A stretch of DNA of 64,000 nt, taken from contig JAHRYW010000004.1 of the NCBI GenBank assembly GCA_020621865.1, forward strand, positions 203,664-267,663. The letters run 5' to 3'. The translations under genes and the position numbers were made by a program. Below the pieces are notes generated by a model, which saw only the letters and a list, made by a program, of their open reading frames with translations, did not search any database and was not told the origin of the DNA. Below, piece by piece: positions 19,037-28,099 of the stretch (position 1 is its first letter; each line of letters begins with the position of its first letter). Source of the stretch: Betaproteobacteria bacterium (GTDB lineage: Bacteria; Pseudomonadota; Gammaproteobacteria; Burkholderiales; Rhodocyclaceae).

Positions 19037-20662
19037 ATGCCAAACCTTACCGTCGCTGGCCGCCTCAGCATTGGCTTCAGCGTCATCATCGCCCTCATCA
19101 TCACCATCGCCGGTATCGGCATTTCTCGCCTGGCCTTGCTCGACAACAATACGCGGACCATCGAAACCCAGGTGGAGATGGTCGGCCTGAGCAGCGGCAT
19201 CATCACCAAGACCAATCAGATCGCCATTGCGTTGCGCAACATGATGCTGGCCGATAACCGCGACGACCTGGCCCGCCAGAAGCAGGCGGTGCTGGACAAC
19301 CGGGCCTCGATCCTGAAGGACGTCGAGAAGCTCTGGCCCATGGTCACCGATCCGCGCGCCCGGGAAATCCTTGAGCGCGCCAAGGCGCAACGCGCCAATT
19401 ACATCGCGGGCCAGGACAAGCTGATGAGCATCATCGAAGCGGGATCGCACGAGGAAGCCCGGCGTTACCTGAACAACGAACTGCGCCCCATCCTGCTCCA
19501 GTACCAGACGGCGCTCAAGGACTTCAACGCCTACCAGGACGGCCAGGTTGCCACCGCCGTGGTCGACGCCCATGACCACTACAGCAGCGCCCGCAACCTG
19601 ACCATCGCCATCGTTGGCGCCGGGCTGTTCATTTCGATCGGCCTCGCGCTGTGGGTCATCCGTTCGGTGACCGGGCCGCTCGGCGGCGAACCGGCGGCTG
19701 CCCAGGCGGTGATCGAGCGCATCGCCGAAGGCGACCTGACGGCCTCCATTCCGGTCCGCTCCAACGATCAAAGCAGCCTGATGGCAGCGACCCACAAGAT
19801 GCAGTCCAGCCTGCGCCGGATGCTCACCGATCTGCACCGGAATGCCGAAGGCGTCGCCCATTCGGCCCAGGAAATGGCCAGCGCCTCGCACCAGGTGGCG
19901 AGCGCCACGGCGCTGCAGTCCGAGGCGGCCTCGTCGACGGCGGCGGCGGTCGAGCAGATGACCGTTTCGATCAACCACGTGTCGGACAGCGCCCGCCAGG
20001 CCCACACCATCACCACGCAAACCGGCGAACTGTCGAATGCCGGCAACCAGGCGATCGAACACACCGTCGCCGAAATGCTGCGCATCTCGGCCACCGTGCA
20101 CGACGCCTCGAACACCATCCGCGAGATGGGCGAAAGTTCCCAGCGGATCAGCGGCATCGTCGGCGTGATCAAGGACGTCGCCGACCAGACCAACCTGCTC
20201 GCCCTCAATGCCGCCATCGAGGCCGCCCGCGCCGGTGAAGCCGGGCGCGGCTTTGCCGTGGTCGCCGACGAAGTCCGCAAGCTCGCCGAGCGGACCGCCA
20301 AGGCGACGACGGAGATTTCGGAAATGGTCGCCGCCGTCCAGGGCAACGCCCATCAGGCGGTCAGCACCATGGCCGAGACGGTGGCCCGGGTCGAGGACGG
20401 CGTGAACCTGGCCCGCGAATCCAGCCGCTCGATGCTGAGCATCAACGAGGGCGCCCGAGAGGTCATGCAGACGGTGACCGACATCTCGAATGCGCTGAGC
20501 GAACAGGGCGCGGCCAGCAACGAGATCGCCGCCAATGTCGAAAATATCGCCCAACGCTCGGAAGAAAACAGCATCGCCGTGCGCCTGGTCGCCGAAACGG
20601 CCGGTCGCCTGCAGAAACTGGCGGCCGAAAGCCACCAGGCAGTCGCCCTCTTCCGCATCTGA
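19037..20662 (+). CDS. Methyl-accepting chemotaxis protein
   Basis: A 541-residue chemoreceptor. TM1 lies at about residues 10-30, followed by a periplasmic four-helix-bundle-like sensor (about 31-180) and TM2 ([21 protein letters not shown], near 190). A HAMP-like linker carries PLGGEPAAA. The long signalling coiled coil has its hairpin tip [22 protein letters not shown]...[17 protein letters not shown] near 380-415. Methylation helices flank it. There is no C-terminal NWETF pentapeptide. The ATG at 19037 (GGAAAG upstream) fits the predicted transcript start near 18908, and the frame upstream of that is not a membrane protein. The FNR-type promoter suggests expression under low oxygen, so it may steer cells toward electron acceptors; the ligand is unknown. 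Confidence 0.92.
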   Translation: MPNLTVAGRLSIGFSVIIALIITIAGIGISRLALLDNNTRTIETQVEMVGLSSGIITKTNQIAIALRNMMLADNRDDLARQKQAVLDNRASILKDVEKLWPMVTDPRAREILERAKAQRANYIAGQDKLMSIIEAGSHEEARRYLNNELRPILLQYQTALKDFNAYQDGQVATAVVDAHDHYSSARNLTIAIVGAGLFISIGLALWVIRSVTGPLGGEPAAAQAVIERIAEGDLTASIPVRSNDQSSLMAATHKMQSSLRRMLTDLHRNAEGVAHSAQEMASASHQVASATALQSEAASSTAAAVEQMTVSINHVSDSARQAHTITTQTGELSNAGNQAIEHTVAEMLRISATVHDASNTIREMGESSQRISGIVGVIKDVADQTNLLALNAAIEAARAGEAGRGFAVVADEVRKLAERTAKATTEISEMVAAVQGNAHQAVSTMAETVARVEDGVNLARESSRSMLSINEGAREVMQTVTDISNALSEQGAASNEIAANVENIAQRSEENSIAVRLVAETAGRLQKLAAESHQAVALFRI

Positions 20663-20762
20663 CCAGTCCCCGGCGCGGCGTGTCAGCCGCCGACAAACCA
20701 AGGGCAGACCGGCGACGCCGGCCTGCCCTTGTTGCATTCTCCTGCCGGCAGCCTCACCCCGA

Positions 20763-20804
20763 AATGCTACGGTCGGCCGGAAATTTTGCCCAAAATCGAA
20801 ATTT
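20763..20804 (+). repeat. Dispersed ATGCTACGGTC element, copy 4 (intergenic, near-consensus)
   Basis: Exact core plus GGCCGGAAATTTTGCCCAAAATCGAAATTT; with copy 8 the best model of the full element. It sits between two convergent genes. Confidence 0.88.
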
Positions 20805-20813
20805 GGCCGCCGC

Positions 20814-22136
20814 TCAGATCAGCCCGTATTTCTTCAGCTTGTCGTACAGCGTCGTCCGCGCGACTTTCAGCGCCTCGCTGGTGCGCGCGATGTTGCCTTC
20901 CTGCAGCGTGAATTCGCGGGTGATCAGCAGACGCTCGTAGTTGTCGACGGCCTCGGTCAGCGATTGCGGGGTGTTGGCGGCCGGGCTGGCGACGGCGTCG
21001 AGGCCGATGCCGAGGGCGTGGCAGTCGGCGGCATTGCGCAGTTCGCGGATGTTGCCCGGCCAGTCCTGGGCCATCAGGCGGCGCAGGCAGTCCGAGGTCA
21101 GCGGCGGCGGCGGGCGGTTGTAGCGCTTGGCGGCCTGGAGCAGGAATTCGTCATAAAGGGCCGGGATGTCCTCGCGCCGTTCGCGCAGCGGCGGCAGTTC
21201 GATGCGCACGACGTTGAGCCGGTAGTAGAGGTCGGCGCGGAACTTGCCCTGCTCGGAGAGCAGTTTGAGATCGTCCTTGCTGGCGGCGACGACGCGGCAC
21301 GACACGGGAATCCGCTGGTTGGAGCCGAGCCGTTCGATGACCCGTTCCTGCAGCACGCGCAGCAGCTTGATCTGCATGGCCATCGGCATCGATTCGACTT
21401 CATCGAGGAACAGCGTGCCGCCGCTGGCGTATTCGATCTTGCCGATGCGTCGTTTCTGCGCGCCGGTGAAGGCGCCCGGCTCATGGCCGAAGAGTTCGCT
21501 GTCGAGCAGGGTGTCGGCCATGCCGCCGCAGTTGATGGCGACGTAGTTATCCTGGCCGGGGTGCGACAGGTCGTGCAGGCAGCGGGCGACCATTTCCTTG
21601 CCGGTGCCGGTTTCGCCGAAGATCAGCACGTCGACGGCCGCGCCGGCGACGTCGAGGATCAATTGGCGGACCTTGGCCATCTGCGGCGAACGGCCGATCA
21701 GCCGCGATTCGAGGTCGTCGCGGTGGTCCAGCCGGCGGCGCAGGGCTTCGACTTCGAGGACCAGTTCGCGCTTTTCCAGCGCCCGGCGGACGACTTCGAT
21801 CAGGTCGCCGGTCGAGAAGGGTTTCTGCATGAAATCGTAGGCGCCGCTGCGCATCGCCTCGACGGCCAGCGTGACGTCGCCGTGGCCGGTGATGATGATC
21901 ACCGGCAGGTCGGCGTCGCGCTCGACGACCCAGCGCAAGAGCGCCATGCCATCGGCGCCAGGCAACCGCATGTCGGTGACGACGATGCCGGGGAAGCCGG
22001 CGGTCAGCCGACGCTGCGCCTCCTCGGCCGAGGCCACGGCGTCGACCGCGATGCCGGCCAGTTGCATGGCCTGTTCGCAGCCGAGGCGGACGTTGGGATC
22101 ATCTTCGACGAGCAGGACGGAAAGTTGGGGCTTCAT
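20814..22136 (-). CDS. aauR: Sigma-54-dependent response regulator, AauR/DctD-like
   Basis: A 440-residue NtrC-class activator. The receiver domain (1-120) has the phospho-acceptor Asp in VVTDMRLPGADG near residue 54 and the switch Lys in FMQKPF. The AAA+ domain (about 145-375) carries GETGTGKE (Walker A), the sigma-54 contact loop GAFTGA and LFLDEV (Walker B). A Fis-type helix-turn-helix at the C-terminus (NIARTSEALKVARTTLYDKLKKYG) would bind DNA. Its gene overlaps aauS by 4 nt. DctD is the closest alternative name, but no dctPQM genes are here, and the linked glt, ansB and aspA promoters carry AauR-type sites, so AauR is the preferred call. Confidence 0.87.
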   Translation of the reverse strand: MKPQLSVLLVEDDPNVRLGCEQAMQLAGIAVDAVASAEEAQRRLTAGFPGIVVTDMRLPGADGMALLRWVVERDADLPVIIITGHGDVTLAVEAMRSGAYDFMQKPFSTGDLIEVVRRALEKRELVLEVEALRRRLDHRDDLESRLIGRSPQMAKVRQLILDVAGAAVDVLIFGETGTGKEMVARCLHDLSHPGQDNYVAINCGGMADTLLDSELFGHEPGAFTGAQKRRIGKIEYASGGTLFLDEVESMPMAMQIKLLRVLQERVIERLGSNQRIPVSCRVVAASKDDLKLLSEQGKFRADLYYRLNVVRIELPPLRERREDIPALYDEFLLQAAKRYNRPPPPLTSDCLRRLMAQDWPGNIRELRNAADCHALGIGLDAVASPAANTPQSLTEAVDNYERLLITREFTLQEGNIARTSEALKVARTTLYDKLKKYGLI

Positions 22137-24052
22137 GGCTTGCCTTGTTCGGAATGGGTCGGCGGGACGGCCGGCAGCAGGATGACGAAACGCGCGCCGC
22201 CGCCGGGCGCCGGGCCGGCCAGCAGGTCGCCGCCGAAATCGCGCAGGATGTCGCGCGAGATGGTCAGGCCAAGGCCGAGCCCTTCGCCCGGCTGTTTGGT
22301 GGTGAAAAACGGTTCGAAAAGATGTTCCAGCGCTGCCTCGGAAAATCCGCTGCCGGTGTCGCTGACGGCCAGCGCGACCTGGCCGGAACTATCGCTCTCG
22401 GCGGAGAAGCTCAGGCGGCGCTGCGGCGAATCGGCCATCGCGTCGATGGCGTTGCCGATCAGATTGACCAGCACCTGCTGCAGGCGATTCTGGTCGCACC
22501 AGGCAATTTGCGAATTTGGCCCAAATTTCCGCTCGACCGTAGCATTCAGCTTTTTCAGGCGGGCATCGAACAGGAACAGCGCCGCATCGACCGCCTGCGC
22601 CACATCGACCGGCGCCGGGATGGCCGGCGACTTGCGGGCAAAGGTTTTCAGCGGCGTGATGATGCCACCGGCCTGCTCGGCCAGTTGGCCGACGATGCCG
22701 AGGTTCTTTTCGGTGGTCGCCAGGTCGCCGCGGCGCATGAACTCGACGGCATTGGCCGCCAGCGTGCGGATGGCGCCGAGCGGCTGGCTCAGCTCGTGGG
22801 TGATGCCGGTCGCCATCTGGCCGAGCACGGCCAGCTTGGCGGCCTGCACCAACTCGTCCTGGGCGGCGCGCAGGGTTTGTTCGGCGCGCTGGCGTTCGGC
22901 GACTTCGCGCTGCAGGCCAGTCACGGCCTCGGACAGATCGGCGGTGCGCGCCTCGACCTTGCGTTCCAGCTCCTGGTTGGCCCGTTCGAGCATGGCGCGC
23001 GCCTCCTCGCGGCCGCGCGCCAGCCGGCGGCGCTGGCTGAGGAAGAGCAGCCAGAGCAGGAAGCAGCCGACGGCCGCGGCGGCCAGCGCGGCATGCGTCG
23101 CCGCCTGGACATTGACCGGCTTGAGGTCGGAGAAGACGACGATGCGCCAGGCCGTGCCCGGCAGGTGGCGACTCAGCGCGAGATAGGACTTGGCGCCCTG
23201 CAAAGGACCGGGGTCGGGTTTCAGCTGGCGCGACAGGCGAACCACCGTGCCTTCCTGCGCCGCATCGATGGCGATGTCGAGTGAGGTGACGCCGAGCGGC
23301 TGGTCGGCGAACTGCTCGCGGCTGATGCGCGCCAATTCCTCCGGCGGCTTGGGCTGCAGCGTGGCGTAGCGCCATTCCGGTGGCGAGGCGAGCAGCACGA
23401 TGCCGTTGGTGTCGACAATCAGGGCCGGCGCCTCCTGCGCCAGCCAGCGCCGCTCCAGCTCGTGCAGGCTGGACTTGACGACGGCGACGCCGATCACCTT
23501 CCAGTCCTGCTCCTCGTCGCGGATCGGCAGTGCGAACAGATAGCCCGGTTCCTTGCGCACGTCGTCCACCGCGTAGTGCCGCCCCGGCGTGCCGGCGATG
23601 GCGCCGCGGATCAGCGGCATGTAGGAGAGGTCGGCGCCGAGCAGGTTCTTGGAGAAGATCCAGTCGCTGGACGCAACCACCCGGCCGGTGGTATCGACCA
23701 CGAAAATGACCGGCCCGCCGAGGTGGTCGTTGAGTTTCTGCAAGAAGTGGTTGGCCGAGGCCTGCAGGATGTCCTGGCGCTCGCCCGGGTTGCGCAGCAG
23801 GGCCAGCACGTCGGGGTTCAGCTCGACGGCGCTGGGGATGGCGGCGTGCCGCGTCACCTCGCTGTCGATGGCGGCGGCGAGCACATCGAGCTGGTGGCTG
23901 GCCTCGTCGCGCATCTGGTTGAAGCCGAGGTTCTGCGAGACCCGGTAGGCGAGCAGCGCAGTGACCAGCAGCAGGACCAGCATGGCAACCATGACCAGCG
24001 CGTGATGCGGCTTGGGCAGGCTGACCGGGACGGGCTGGCGGGTTTCGGACAT
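22133..24052 (-). CDS. aauS: Sensor histidine kinase, AauS/DctB-like
   Basis: A 639-residue membrane kinase that would phosphorylate the adjacent AauR. TM1 is near residue 20-40 and TM2 near 310-330. Between them lies a large periplasmic double-PAS/Cache domain of the DctB type (VVDTTGRVVASSDW near 115, VDTNGIVLLASP near 210). A cytoplasmic coiled coil is followed by the HisKA motif GITHELSQPLGAIR, the DctB-specific form with His in HELSQP. The ATPase domain has NLIGNAIDAM, DTGSGF and GLGLGLTIS. The ATG at 24052 is taken; a TTG at 24064 overlapping the marC stop is possible. Residues around 503-518 (NATVERKFGPNSQI) are encoded by a copy of the dispersed element. Confidence 0.87.
   Translation of the reverse strand: MSETRQPVPVSLPKPHHALVMVAMLVLLLVTALLAYRVSQNLGFNQMRDEASHQLDVLAAAIDSEVTRHAAIPSAVELNPDVLALLRNPGERQDILQASANHFLQKLNDHLGGPVIFVVDTTGRVVASSDWIFSKNLLGADLSYMPLIRGAIAGTPGRHYAVDDVRKEPGYLFALPIRDEEQDWKVIGVAVVKSSLHELERRWLAQEAPALIVDTNGIVLLASPPEWRYATLQPKPPEELARISREQFADQPLGVTSLDIAIDAAQEGTVVRLSRQLKPDPGPLQGAKSYLALSRHLPGTAWRIVVFSDLKPVNVQAATHAALAAAAVGCFLLWLLFLSQRRRLARGREEARAMLERANQELERKVEARTADLSEAVTGLQREVAERQRAEQTLRAAQDELVQAAKLAVLGQMATGITHELSQPLGAIRTLAANAVEFMRRGDLATTEKNLGIVGQLAEQAGGIITPLKTFARKSPAIPAPVDVAQAVDAALFLFDARLKKLNATVERKFGPNSQIAWCDQNRLQQVLVNLIGNAIDAMADSPQRRLSFSAESDSSGQVALAVSDTGSGFSEAALEHLFEPFFTTKQPGEGLGLGLTISRDILRDFGGDLLAGPAPGGGARFVILLPAVPPTHSEQGKP
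22503..22546 (-). repeat. Dispersed ATGCTACGGTC element, copy 5 (inside aauS)
   Basis: Exact core on the minus strand followed by GAGCGGAAATTTGGGCCAAATTCGCAAATT. Sense to the gene, read as Asn-Ala-Thr-Val. It is an AT-rich patch in an otherwise GC-rich kinase domain. Confidence 0.85.
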
Positions 24053-24060
24053 GCGTTGGC

Positions 24061-24705
24061 TCAAATCCCGGCCATGAAGCTGCGGATGCCCGAACCGACG
24101 AACTGCACGCCGATGCAGACAAGCAGGAAGCCGGTCAGCCGGGCGACGACGTTAAGCCCCTCGGCGCCGAGATGGCGCGATACCCAGCGCGCCGAATGCA
24201 GGACCAGCCAGATCAGCAGGCAGGTGATGGCAATGCTGGCCACGGTCGCCGCGTAGGCGGTCACCCGGCGCATGCCGCCGGACAACTCGGCGATTTCCGA
24301 CGAAATACCGATCACCGTCGCCAGCGCCCCCGGCCCGGCGATGCCCGGCATGGCCAGCGGGAAGAAGGCGAAGCTGCCATTGCCGCCGGCCGGTGCGGTG
24401 TCGCCGCTGCCGAACAGCATCCGGTAGCCGATCAGCGCCACGGTCAGGCCGCCGGCAATGCGCAGGGCGCCGAAGGAAATGCCGAAAGCCTCCAGGATGA
24501 AGACCCCGGCGAACAATCCTACGGTGAGCAGCAAAAAACCGTAAAAACAGGCGCGCCGCGCTTCCCGCGAACTGGCGCTGACCTCAAGATCAGTGGCCAG
24601 CGACAGGAAGACCGGGATCTTCGACAGGGGATTGGTGATCGTCAGCAGGCTGACCAGCCCGCCGAGGAAGAAGCTGATCGCCAGCCGGTTCAGAGTATCC
24701 GCCAT
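24061..24705 (-). CDS. MarC/YchE-family (NAAT) membrane protein
   Basis: A 214-residue six-helix inner-membrane protein of the MarC family. The conserved segments FFLGGLVSLLTITNPLSKIPVFLSL at the start and PLAMPGIAGPGALATVIG near residue 105 form the family's paired PLxxPxxxGP-type re-entrant motifs. The ATG at 24705 overlaps the gltL stop (ATGA). Most MarC proteins have no proven role, but an archaeal relative (SnatA) transports small neutral amino acids. Being embedded between an amino acid ABC transporter and its regulator, this member plausibly handles amino acids, perhaps as an exporter; that is inference. Confidence 0.85.
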   Translation of the reverse strand: MADTLNRLAISFFLGGLVSLLTITNPLSKIPVFLSLATDLEVSASSREARRACFYGFLLLTVGLFAGVFILEAFGISFGALRIAGGLTVALIGYRMLFGSGDTAPAGGNGSFAFFPLAMPGIAGPGALATVIGISSEIAELSGGMRRVTAYAATVASIAITCLLIWLVLHSARWVSRHLGAEGLNVVARLTGFLLVCIGVQFVGSGIRSFMAGI

Positions 24706-25433
24706 CAGTGGTGCAGGATCTTGGCCAGGAACTGCTGCGCCCGCTGCGAGCGCGGATTGGCGAAGAAAGCCTCCTTGCTGTCGTCCTCGACGATGGCGCC
24801 CTGGTCCATGAAGATGACCCGGTCGGCAACGCGCTTGGCGAAGCCCATTTCGTGCGTCACGCACATCATCGTCATGCCTTCGTGGGCCAGTTCGGTCATC
24901 ACGTCGAGCACCTCGTTGACCATTTCCGGGTCAAGCGCCGAAGTCGGCTCGTCGAACAGCATGCAGATCGGGTCCATGGCCAGCGCCCGGGCGATCGCCA
25001 CGCGCTGCTGCTGGCCACCCGACAACTGGCCGGGGAACTTGGCGGCCTGCGCCTTGAGGCCGACCCGGTCGAGCAGTTTCAGGCCCTTGTCCATCGCCTC
25101 GTCCTGGCTGCGGCCGAGCACCTTGACCTGGGCGATGGCCAGATTCTGGGTGATGCTCATGTGCGGGAACAGTTCGAAGTTCTGGAAAACCATGCCGACG
25201 CGGGCGCGCAGCTTGGACAGGTTGGTCTTCGGGTCGCCGACCGAGGTGCCGTCGACGATGATTTCACCCGACTGGAAGGGTTCCAGGCCATTGACGCACT
25301 TGATCAGCGTCGACTTGCCGGAACCGGAAGGCCCGCAGACGACGATGACTTCGCCCTTGGCGACCGAGGTGGTGCACTCCTTGAGCACCTGGAAACTGCC
25401 GTAATGCTTGCTGACGTTGGCGATATTGATCAT
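24705..25433 (-). CDS. gltL: Glutamate/aspartate ABC transporter ATP-binding protein
   Basis: A 242-residue ATPase of the polar amino acid uptake family that energises GltJK. Walker A is GPSGSGKST near residue 34, the Q-loop is [11 protein letters not shown] near 85, the signature is [14 protein letters not shown] near 137, Walker B is [12 protein letters not shown] near 157 and the H-loop is [10 protein letters not shown] near 193. ATG at 25433 is preceded by AAGGAG; the longer frame overlaps gltK and is not homologous. It is the last transporter gene of the operon, coupled to marC. Confidence 0.95.
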   Translation of the reverse strand: MINIANVSKHYGSFQVLKECTTSVAKGEVIVVCGPSGSGKSTLIKCVNGLEPFQSGEIIVDGTSVGDPKTNLSKLRARVGMVFQNFELFPHMSITQNLAIAQVKVLGRSQDEAMDKGLKLLDRVGLKAQAAKFPGQLSGGQQQRVAIARALAMDPICMLFDEPTSALDPEMVNEVLDVMTELAHEGMTMMCVTHEMGFAKRVADRVIFMDQGAIVEDDSKEAFFANPRSQRAQQFLAKILHH

Positions 25434-25455
25434 GGGATGTCTCCTTGGGCGGCGC

Positions 25456-26142
25456 TCAGGCCGGGGTATATTTTTTCTGCAGGCGTTTGACGATCTGCGA
25501 GGCGCTGAAGCAGATGACGAAATAGACGGCACCGGCGAAAAGCAGCATTTCCACCAGTCGCCCGTCGCGGTCGCCCACCTTGTAGGCGGCACCGAAGAAG
25601 TCGGCCAGCGCCGAGACATAAACCAGCGAGGTGTCCTGGAAAAGGATAATGGCTTGCGTCAGCAGCAGCGGCACCATGTTGCGGAAGGCCTGCGGCAGCA
25701 CGACCAGGCGCATGGCCTGGGCGTAGTTCATGCCGAGCGCCGAGGCAGCGGAAATCTGCCCCTTCGGCACGCTCTGGATGCCGGCGCGGATGATTTCCGA
25801 GTAGTAGGCTGCTTCGAACAGGGCAAAACCGGCCATCGCCGAAGACAAACGCAAGTCAGTCCCCTTCGGAATGTTGAACAACTGCCCAACAAACTCCGGC
25901 ACGATCAGGAAGAACCAGAGCAGCACCATGACCAGCGGCACGGCGCGGAACAGGTTGACGTAGCCGGCGGCGAACCACGACAGCGGCTTGACCGAAGACA
26001 GCCGCATCATGGCCAGCAGAGTTCCCCAGACGATGCCGATGACCACCGCCTGGGCAGTGATGACCAGCGAAATCTTCATGCCGTCCCACAGGAAGGGCAA
26101 GGCGCCGGGGATGGAAGACCAGTCGAATTCGTAAGTCATCAT
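25456..26142 (-). CDS. gltK: Glutamate/aspartate ABC transporter permease
   Basis: A 228-residue inner-membrane permease of the HisM/GltK type with five or so helices. The EAA loop that docks on GltL reads [24 protein letters not shown] near residue 135. [18 protein letters not shown] near 65 is also family-typical. Two adjacent Met codons are possible starts after GGAGG; both overlap the gltJ stop region. It pairs with GltJ as a heterodimer. Confidence 0.94.
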   Translation of the reverse strand: MMTYEFDWSSIPGALPFLWDGMKISLVITAQAVVIGIVWGTLLAMMRLSSVKPLSWFAAGYVNLFRAVPLVMVLLWFFLIVPEFVGQLFNIPKGTDLRLSSAMAGFALFEAAYYSEIIRAGIQSVPKGQISAASALGMNYAQAMRLVVLPQAFRNMVPLLLTQAIILFQDTSLVYVSALADFFGAAYKVGDRDGRLVEMLLFAGAVYFVICFSASQIVKRLQKKYTPA

Positions 26143-26876
26143 TTGCCTCCGATATAGCCGGGCACGGCGATGCGTTTTTCGAACCTGTGCATCAGGGTCA
26201 TCACGGTGACGTTGATGATGATGTAGGACAGCGTCACGGCAATGAAGGACTCGTAGGGCTGCGCGGTGTAATCGACCAGCTGGCGGCCCTGGGCAGCCAG
26301 CTCAAGCAGGCCGATGGTCGAGCAGACGGCGGAATTCTTGAAGATGTTGAGGAATTCCGAAGTCAGCGGCGGCACGACCAGGCGGAAGGCCATCGGCAGC
26401 ATCACGTAGCGATAGGTCTGCGGCAGCGTGAAGCCAAGCGCCAGCCCGGCGTTCTTCTGGCCGCGCGGCAGTGAGTTGATGCCGGCGCGCACCTGCTCGG
26501 CGACGCGGGCGCTGGTGAATAGCCCGAGGCAGACCATCGAGGCGAGGAACTGCTGCAACACCGGGTTGGACTGCTTGTAGGCATCGCCGATACTGGTCGG
26601 CAACAGCTCCGGCAGCACGAAATACCAGATGAACAGCTGGACGAGCAGCGGCACGTTGCGGAACAGCTCGACATAGGCGGTGGCGATGCCGGCCAGCGTC
26701 TTGTTCGGCACCGTGCGCAGCACGCCGACCAGGGCGCCGAGCAGCAGGGCGAGCACCCAGGCGGTCAGCGACAGCGCGATGGTCATCTTGAAGCCGGCGA
26801 ACATCCAGCCCAGATAGGTGTCGTCGCCGCTCGCACTCGACTGCAGGAAGACACCCCAATTCCATTGATAACCCAT
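26139..26876 (-). CDS. gltJ: Glutamate/aspartate ABC transporter permease
   Basis: A 245-residue permease, slightly longer than GltK as usual. The first helix follows [20 protein letters not shown], with [24 protein letters not shown] near residue 90 and the EAA loop [25 protein letters not shown] near 160. Together with GltK it forms the channel for GltI-delivered glutamate/aspartate. A GC-rich hairpin separates it from gltI. Confidence 0.94.
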   Translation of the reverse strand: MGYQWNWGVFLQSSASGDDTYLGWMFAGFKMTIALSLTAWVLALLLGALVGVLRTVPNKTLAGIATAYVELFRNVPLLVQLFIWYFVLPELLPTSIGDAYKQSNPVLQQFLASMVCLGLFTSARVAEQVRAGINSLPRGQKNAGLALGFTLPQTYRYVMLPMAFRLVVPPLTSEFLNIFKNSAVCSTIGLLELAAQGRQLVDYTAQPYESFIAVTLSYIIINVTVMTLMHRFEKRIAVPGYIGGK

Positions 26877-26904
26877 GACGGTCTCCTCAAGGATATTTTT
26901 ATCG

Positions 26905-26930
26905 CCCCTCCCCCGCCGACGGGAGAGGGG
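26905..26930 (-). repeat. GC-rich intercistronic hairpin between gltI and gltJ (REP-like)
   Basis: CCCCTC...GAGGGG arms with an inner CCCG/CGGG stem and one mismatch. No T tract follows on the minus strand. Such stems after a binding-protein gene commonly stabilise the upstream mRNA and so raise GltI over the permeases. Confidence 0.6.
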
Positions 26931-26939
26931 CCGGGAGAC

Positions 26940-27839
26940 TTACTCGAAAGCCTTGTCGTTCGGGGCCTTGAAGGCAGCCTTCATTTCATCGGACAGCGGC
27001 ATGTTGAGATTCAGGCCCTTGGGCGGGATCGGACTCAGGAACCACTTGGCGTAGATCTTCTCGGCATCGCCTGAAGTCAGCGCCTTGGTCAGCGCCGCAT
27101 CGACGACCTTCTTGAAGGCCGGATCATCCTTGCGCAGCATGCAGCCGTAGGCTTCCTTGGATTGGGCGGTGCCGGTGACGATCCAGTCGCCCGGCTTCCT
27201 GGCCTTGGCCATTTCGCCGTAGAGCAGTGCGTCGTCCATCATGAAGGCGACAGCGCGGCCGGTTTCCAGGGTCAGGAAGGCTTCGCCGTGATCCTTGGCG
27301 GAGATGACGTTCATGCCCATCTTCTTGTCTTCGTTCATCTTGCGCAGCAGGCGCTCGGAAGTGGTGCCGGCGGTGGTCACCACGTTCTTGCCAGCAAGAT
27401 CAGGGAAGTCCTTGATGCCGGAAGTCGCCTTGGTCATCAGCCGGGTGCCGATCACGAAAATCGTGGTCGAGAAACCGACCTGCTTCTGGCGTTCGAGATT
27501 GTTGGTCGTCGAGCCGCATTCGATATCGACCGTGCCGTTCTGGATCAGCGTGATGCGATTGGCCGAGGTGACCGGCATCAGGCGGGTGTCGATCTTGGCC
27601 AGCTTCAGTTCGTTCTTGATGCCATCGACGACCTTGAGCATCAGTTCGTGCGAATAGCCGATGACCTGCTGCTTGTCGTCGTAATACGAGAAGGGAATCG
27701 ACGATTCGCGGTGACCCAGCGTGATGCTGCCGGTGTCCTTGATCTTCTTCAGGGTGGCGGATTCCTGGGCCTGGGCCGGCAGGGCGGCGGTAACGCTCAG
27801 GGTGGTGGCAAGTGCGGCAGCAAAGGCAAATCGGTTCAT
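26940..27839 (-). CDS. gltI: Periplasmic glutamate/aspartate-binding protein
   Basis: A 299-residue SBP_bac_3 protein. The Sec signal peptide ends LPAQA before QESATL. The mature protein begins with LKKIKDTGSITLGHRESSIPFSY and contains the basic, polar pocket features of GltI (ECGSTTNNLERQKQVGFS near 110-127, Arg-rich in the family for the side-chain carboxylate). The C-terminal SPIPPKGLNLNMPLSDEMKAAF segment is typical of the Glu/Asp binder rather than the His or Gln binders. AGGAGA precedes the ATG. It is the first gene of gltIJKL-marC-aauSR behind a sigma-54 promoter. Confidence 0.95.
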   Translation of the reverse strand: MNRFAFAAALATTLSVTAALPAQAQESATLKKIKDTGSITLGHRESSIPFSYYDDKQQVIGYSHELMLKVVDGIKNELKLAKIDTRLMPVTSANRITLIQNGTVDIECGSTTNNLERQKQVGFSTTIFVIGTRLMTKATSGIKDFPDLAGKNVVTTAGTTSERLLRKMNEDKKMGMNVISAKDHGEAFLTLETGRAVAFMMDDALLYGEMAKARKPGDWIVTGTAQSKEAYGCMLRKDDPAFKKVVDAALTKALTSGDAEKIYAKWFLSPIPPKGLNLNMPLSDEMKAAFKAPNDKAFE

Positions 27840-27893
27840 GTCGTCTCCTCTTTTTTGAAAGAAGCCGCAGTCGGGCTCCGTTGGCTACTACTA

Positions 27894-27909
27894 TGCAGCG
27901 AGCGTGCCA
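27894..27909 (-). promoter_or_regulatory. Sigma-54 promoter of gltI
   Basis: On the minus strand TGGCACGCTCGCTGCA has GG and GC 12 nt apart, as in the aspA and ansB promoters. It lies 55-70 nt upstream of the gltI ATG. Confidence 0.8.
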
Positions 27910-27983
27910 GAAAAGCGAGCCTCACCATAAAGCTCAAACAACTGATTTTTCGATGATTTTTACACAGACCAGCCAACACGGCG

Positions 27984-27995
27984 TCGGATTTCCGT
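27984..27995 (-). promoter_or_regulatory. AauR-type operator 1 upstream of gltI
   Basis: TCGG-ATTT-CCGT, one mismatch from TCGG-N4-CCGA, about 75 bp upstream of the sigma-54 promoter. Confidence 0.62.
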
Positions 27996-28014
27996 CAGCG
28001 CGATAAATCAGCCA

Positions 28015-28026
28015 TCGGAAATCCGA
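28015..28026 (-). promoter_or_regulatory. AauR-type operator 2 upstream of gltI
   Basis: TCGG-AAAT-CCGA, a perfect inverted repeat, 31 bp from operator 1. The same 31-bp spacing occurs between the two aspA operators. Confidence 0.67.
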
Positions 28027-28050
28027 CAGCAAAAAGCAGACAATGGTTGC

Positions 28051-28081
28051 AAAAAAGCCGCCCAAAACGGCGGCTTTTTTG
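28051..28081 (-). terminator. Rho-independent terminator of trpE
   Basis: AAAAAAGCCGCC and GGCGGCTTTTTT with a short loop, 20 nt past the trpE stop on the minus strand. It insulates the gltI promoter region from the trpE transcript. Confidence 0.9.
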
Positions 28082-28099
28082 TTGGCAGGCGCGTGACGC

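Noticed and set aside
18872..20737. A 621-codon open frame antisense to the chemoreceptor
   Set aside because: It mirrors GC-rich codon bias of the real gene, is repetitive in Gly/Arg/His/Val and has no family-like motifs; the chemoreceptor has all its domains.
20535..23186. An 883-codon open frame on the plus strand across aauR and aauS
   Set aside because: It runs antisense through two well-supported regulators and has no recognisable domain.
20814..24052. Calling the two-component pair DctBD
   Set aside because: No dctPQM TRAP genes are present and the linked promoters and operon concern Glu/Asp/Asn; AauRS fits better, although the families are close.
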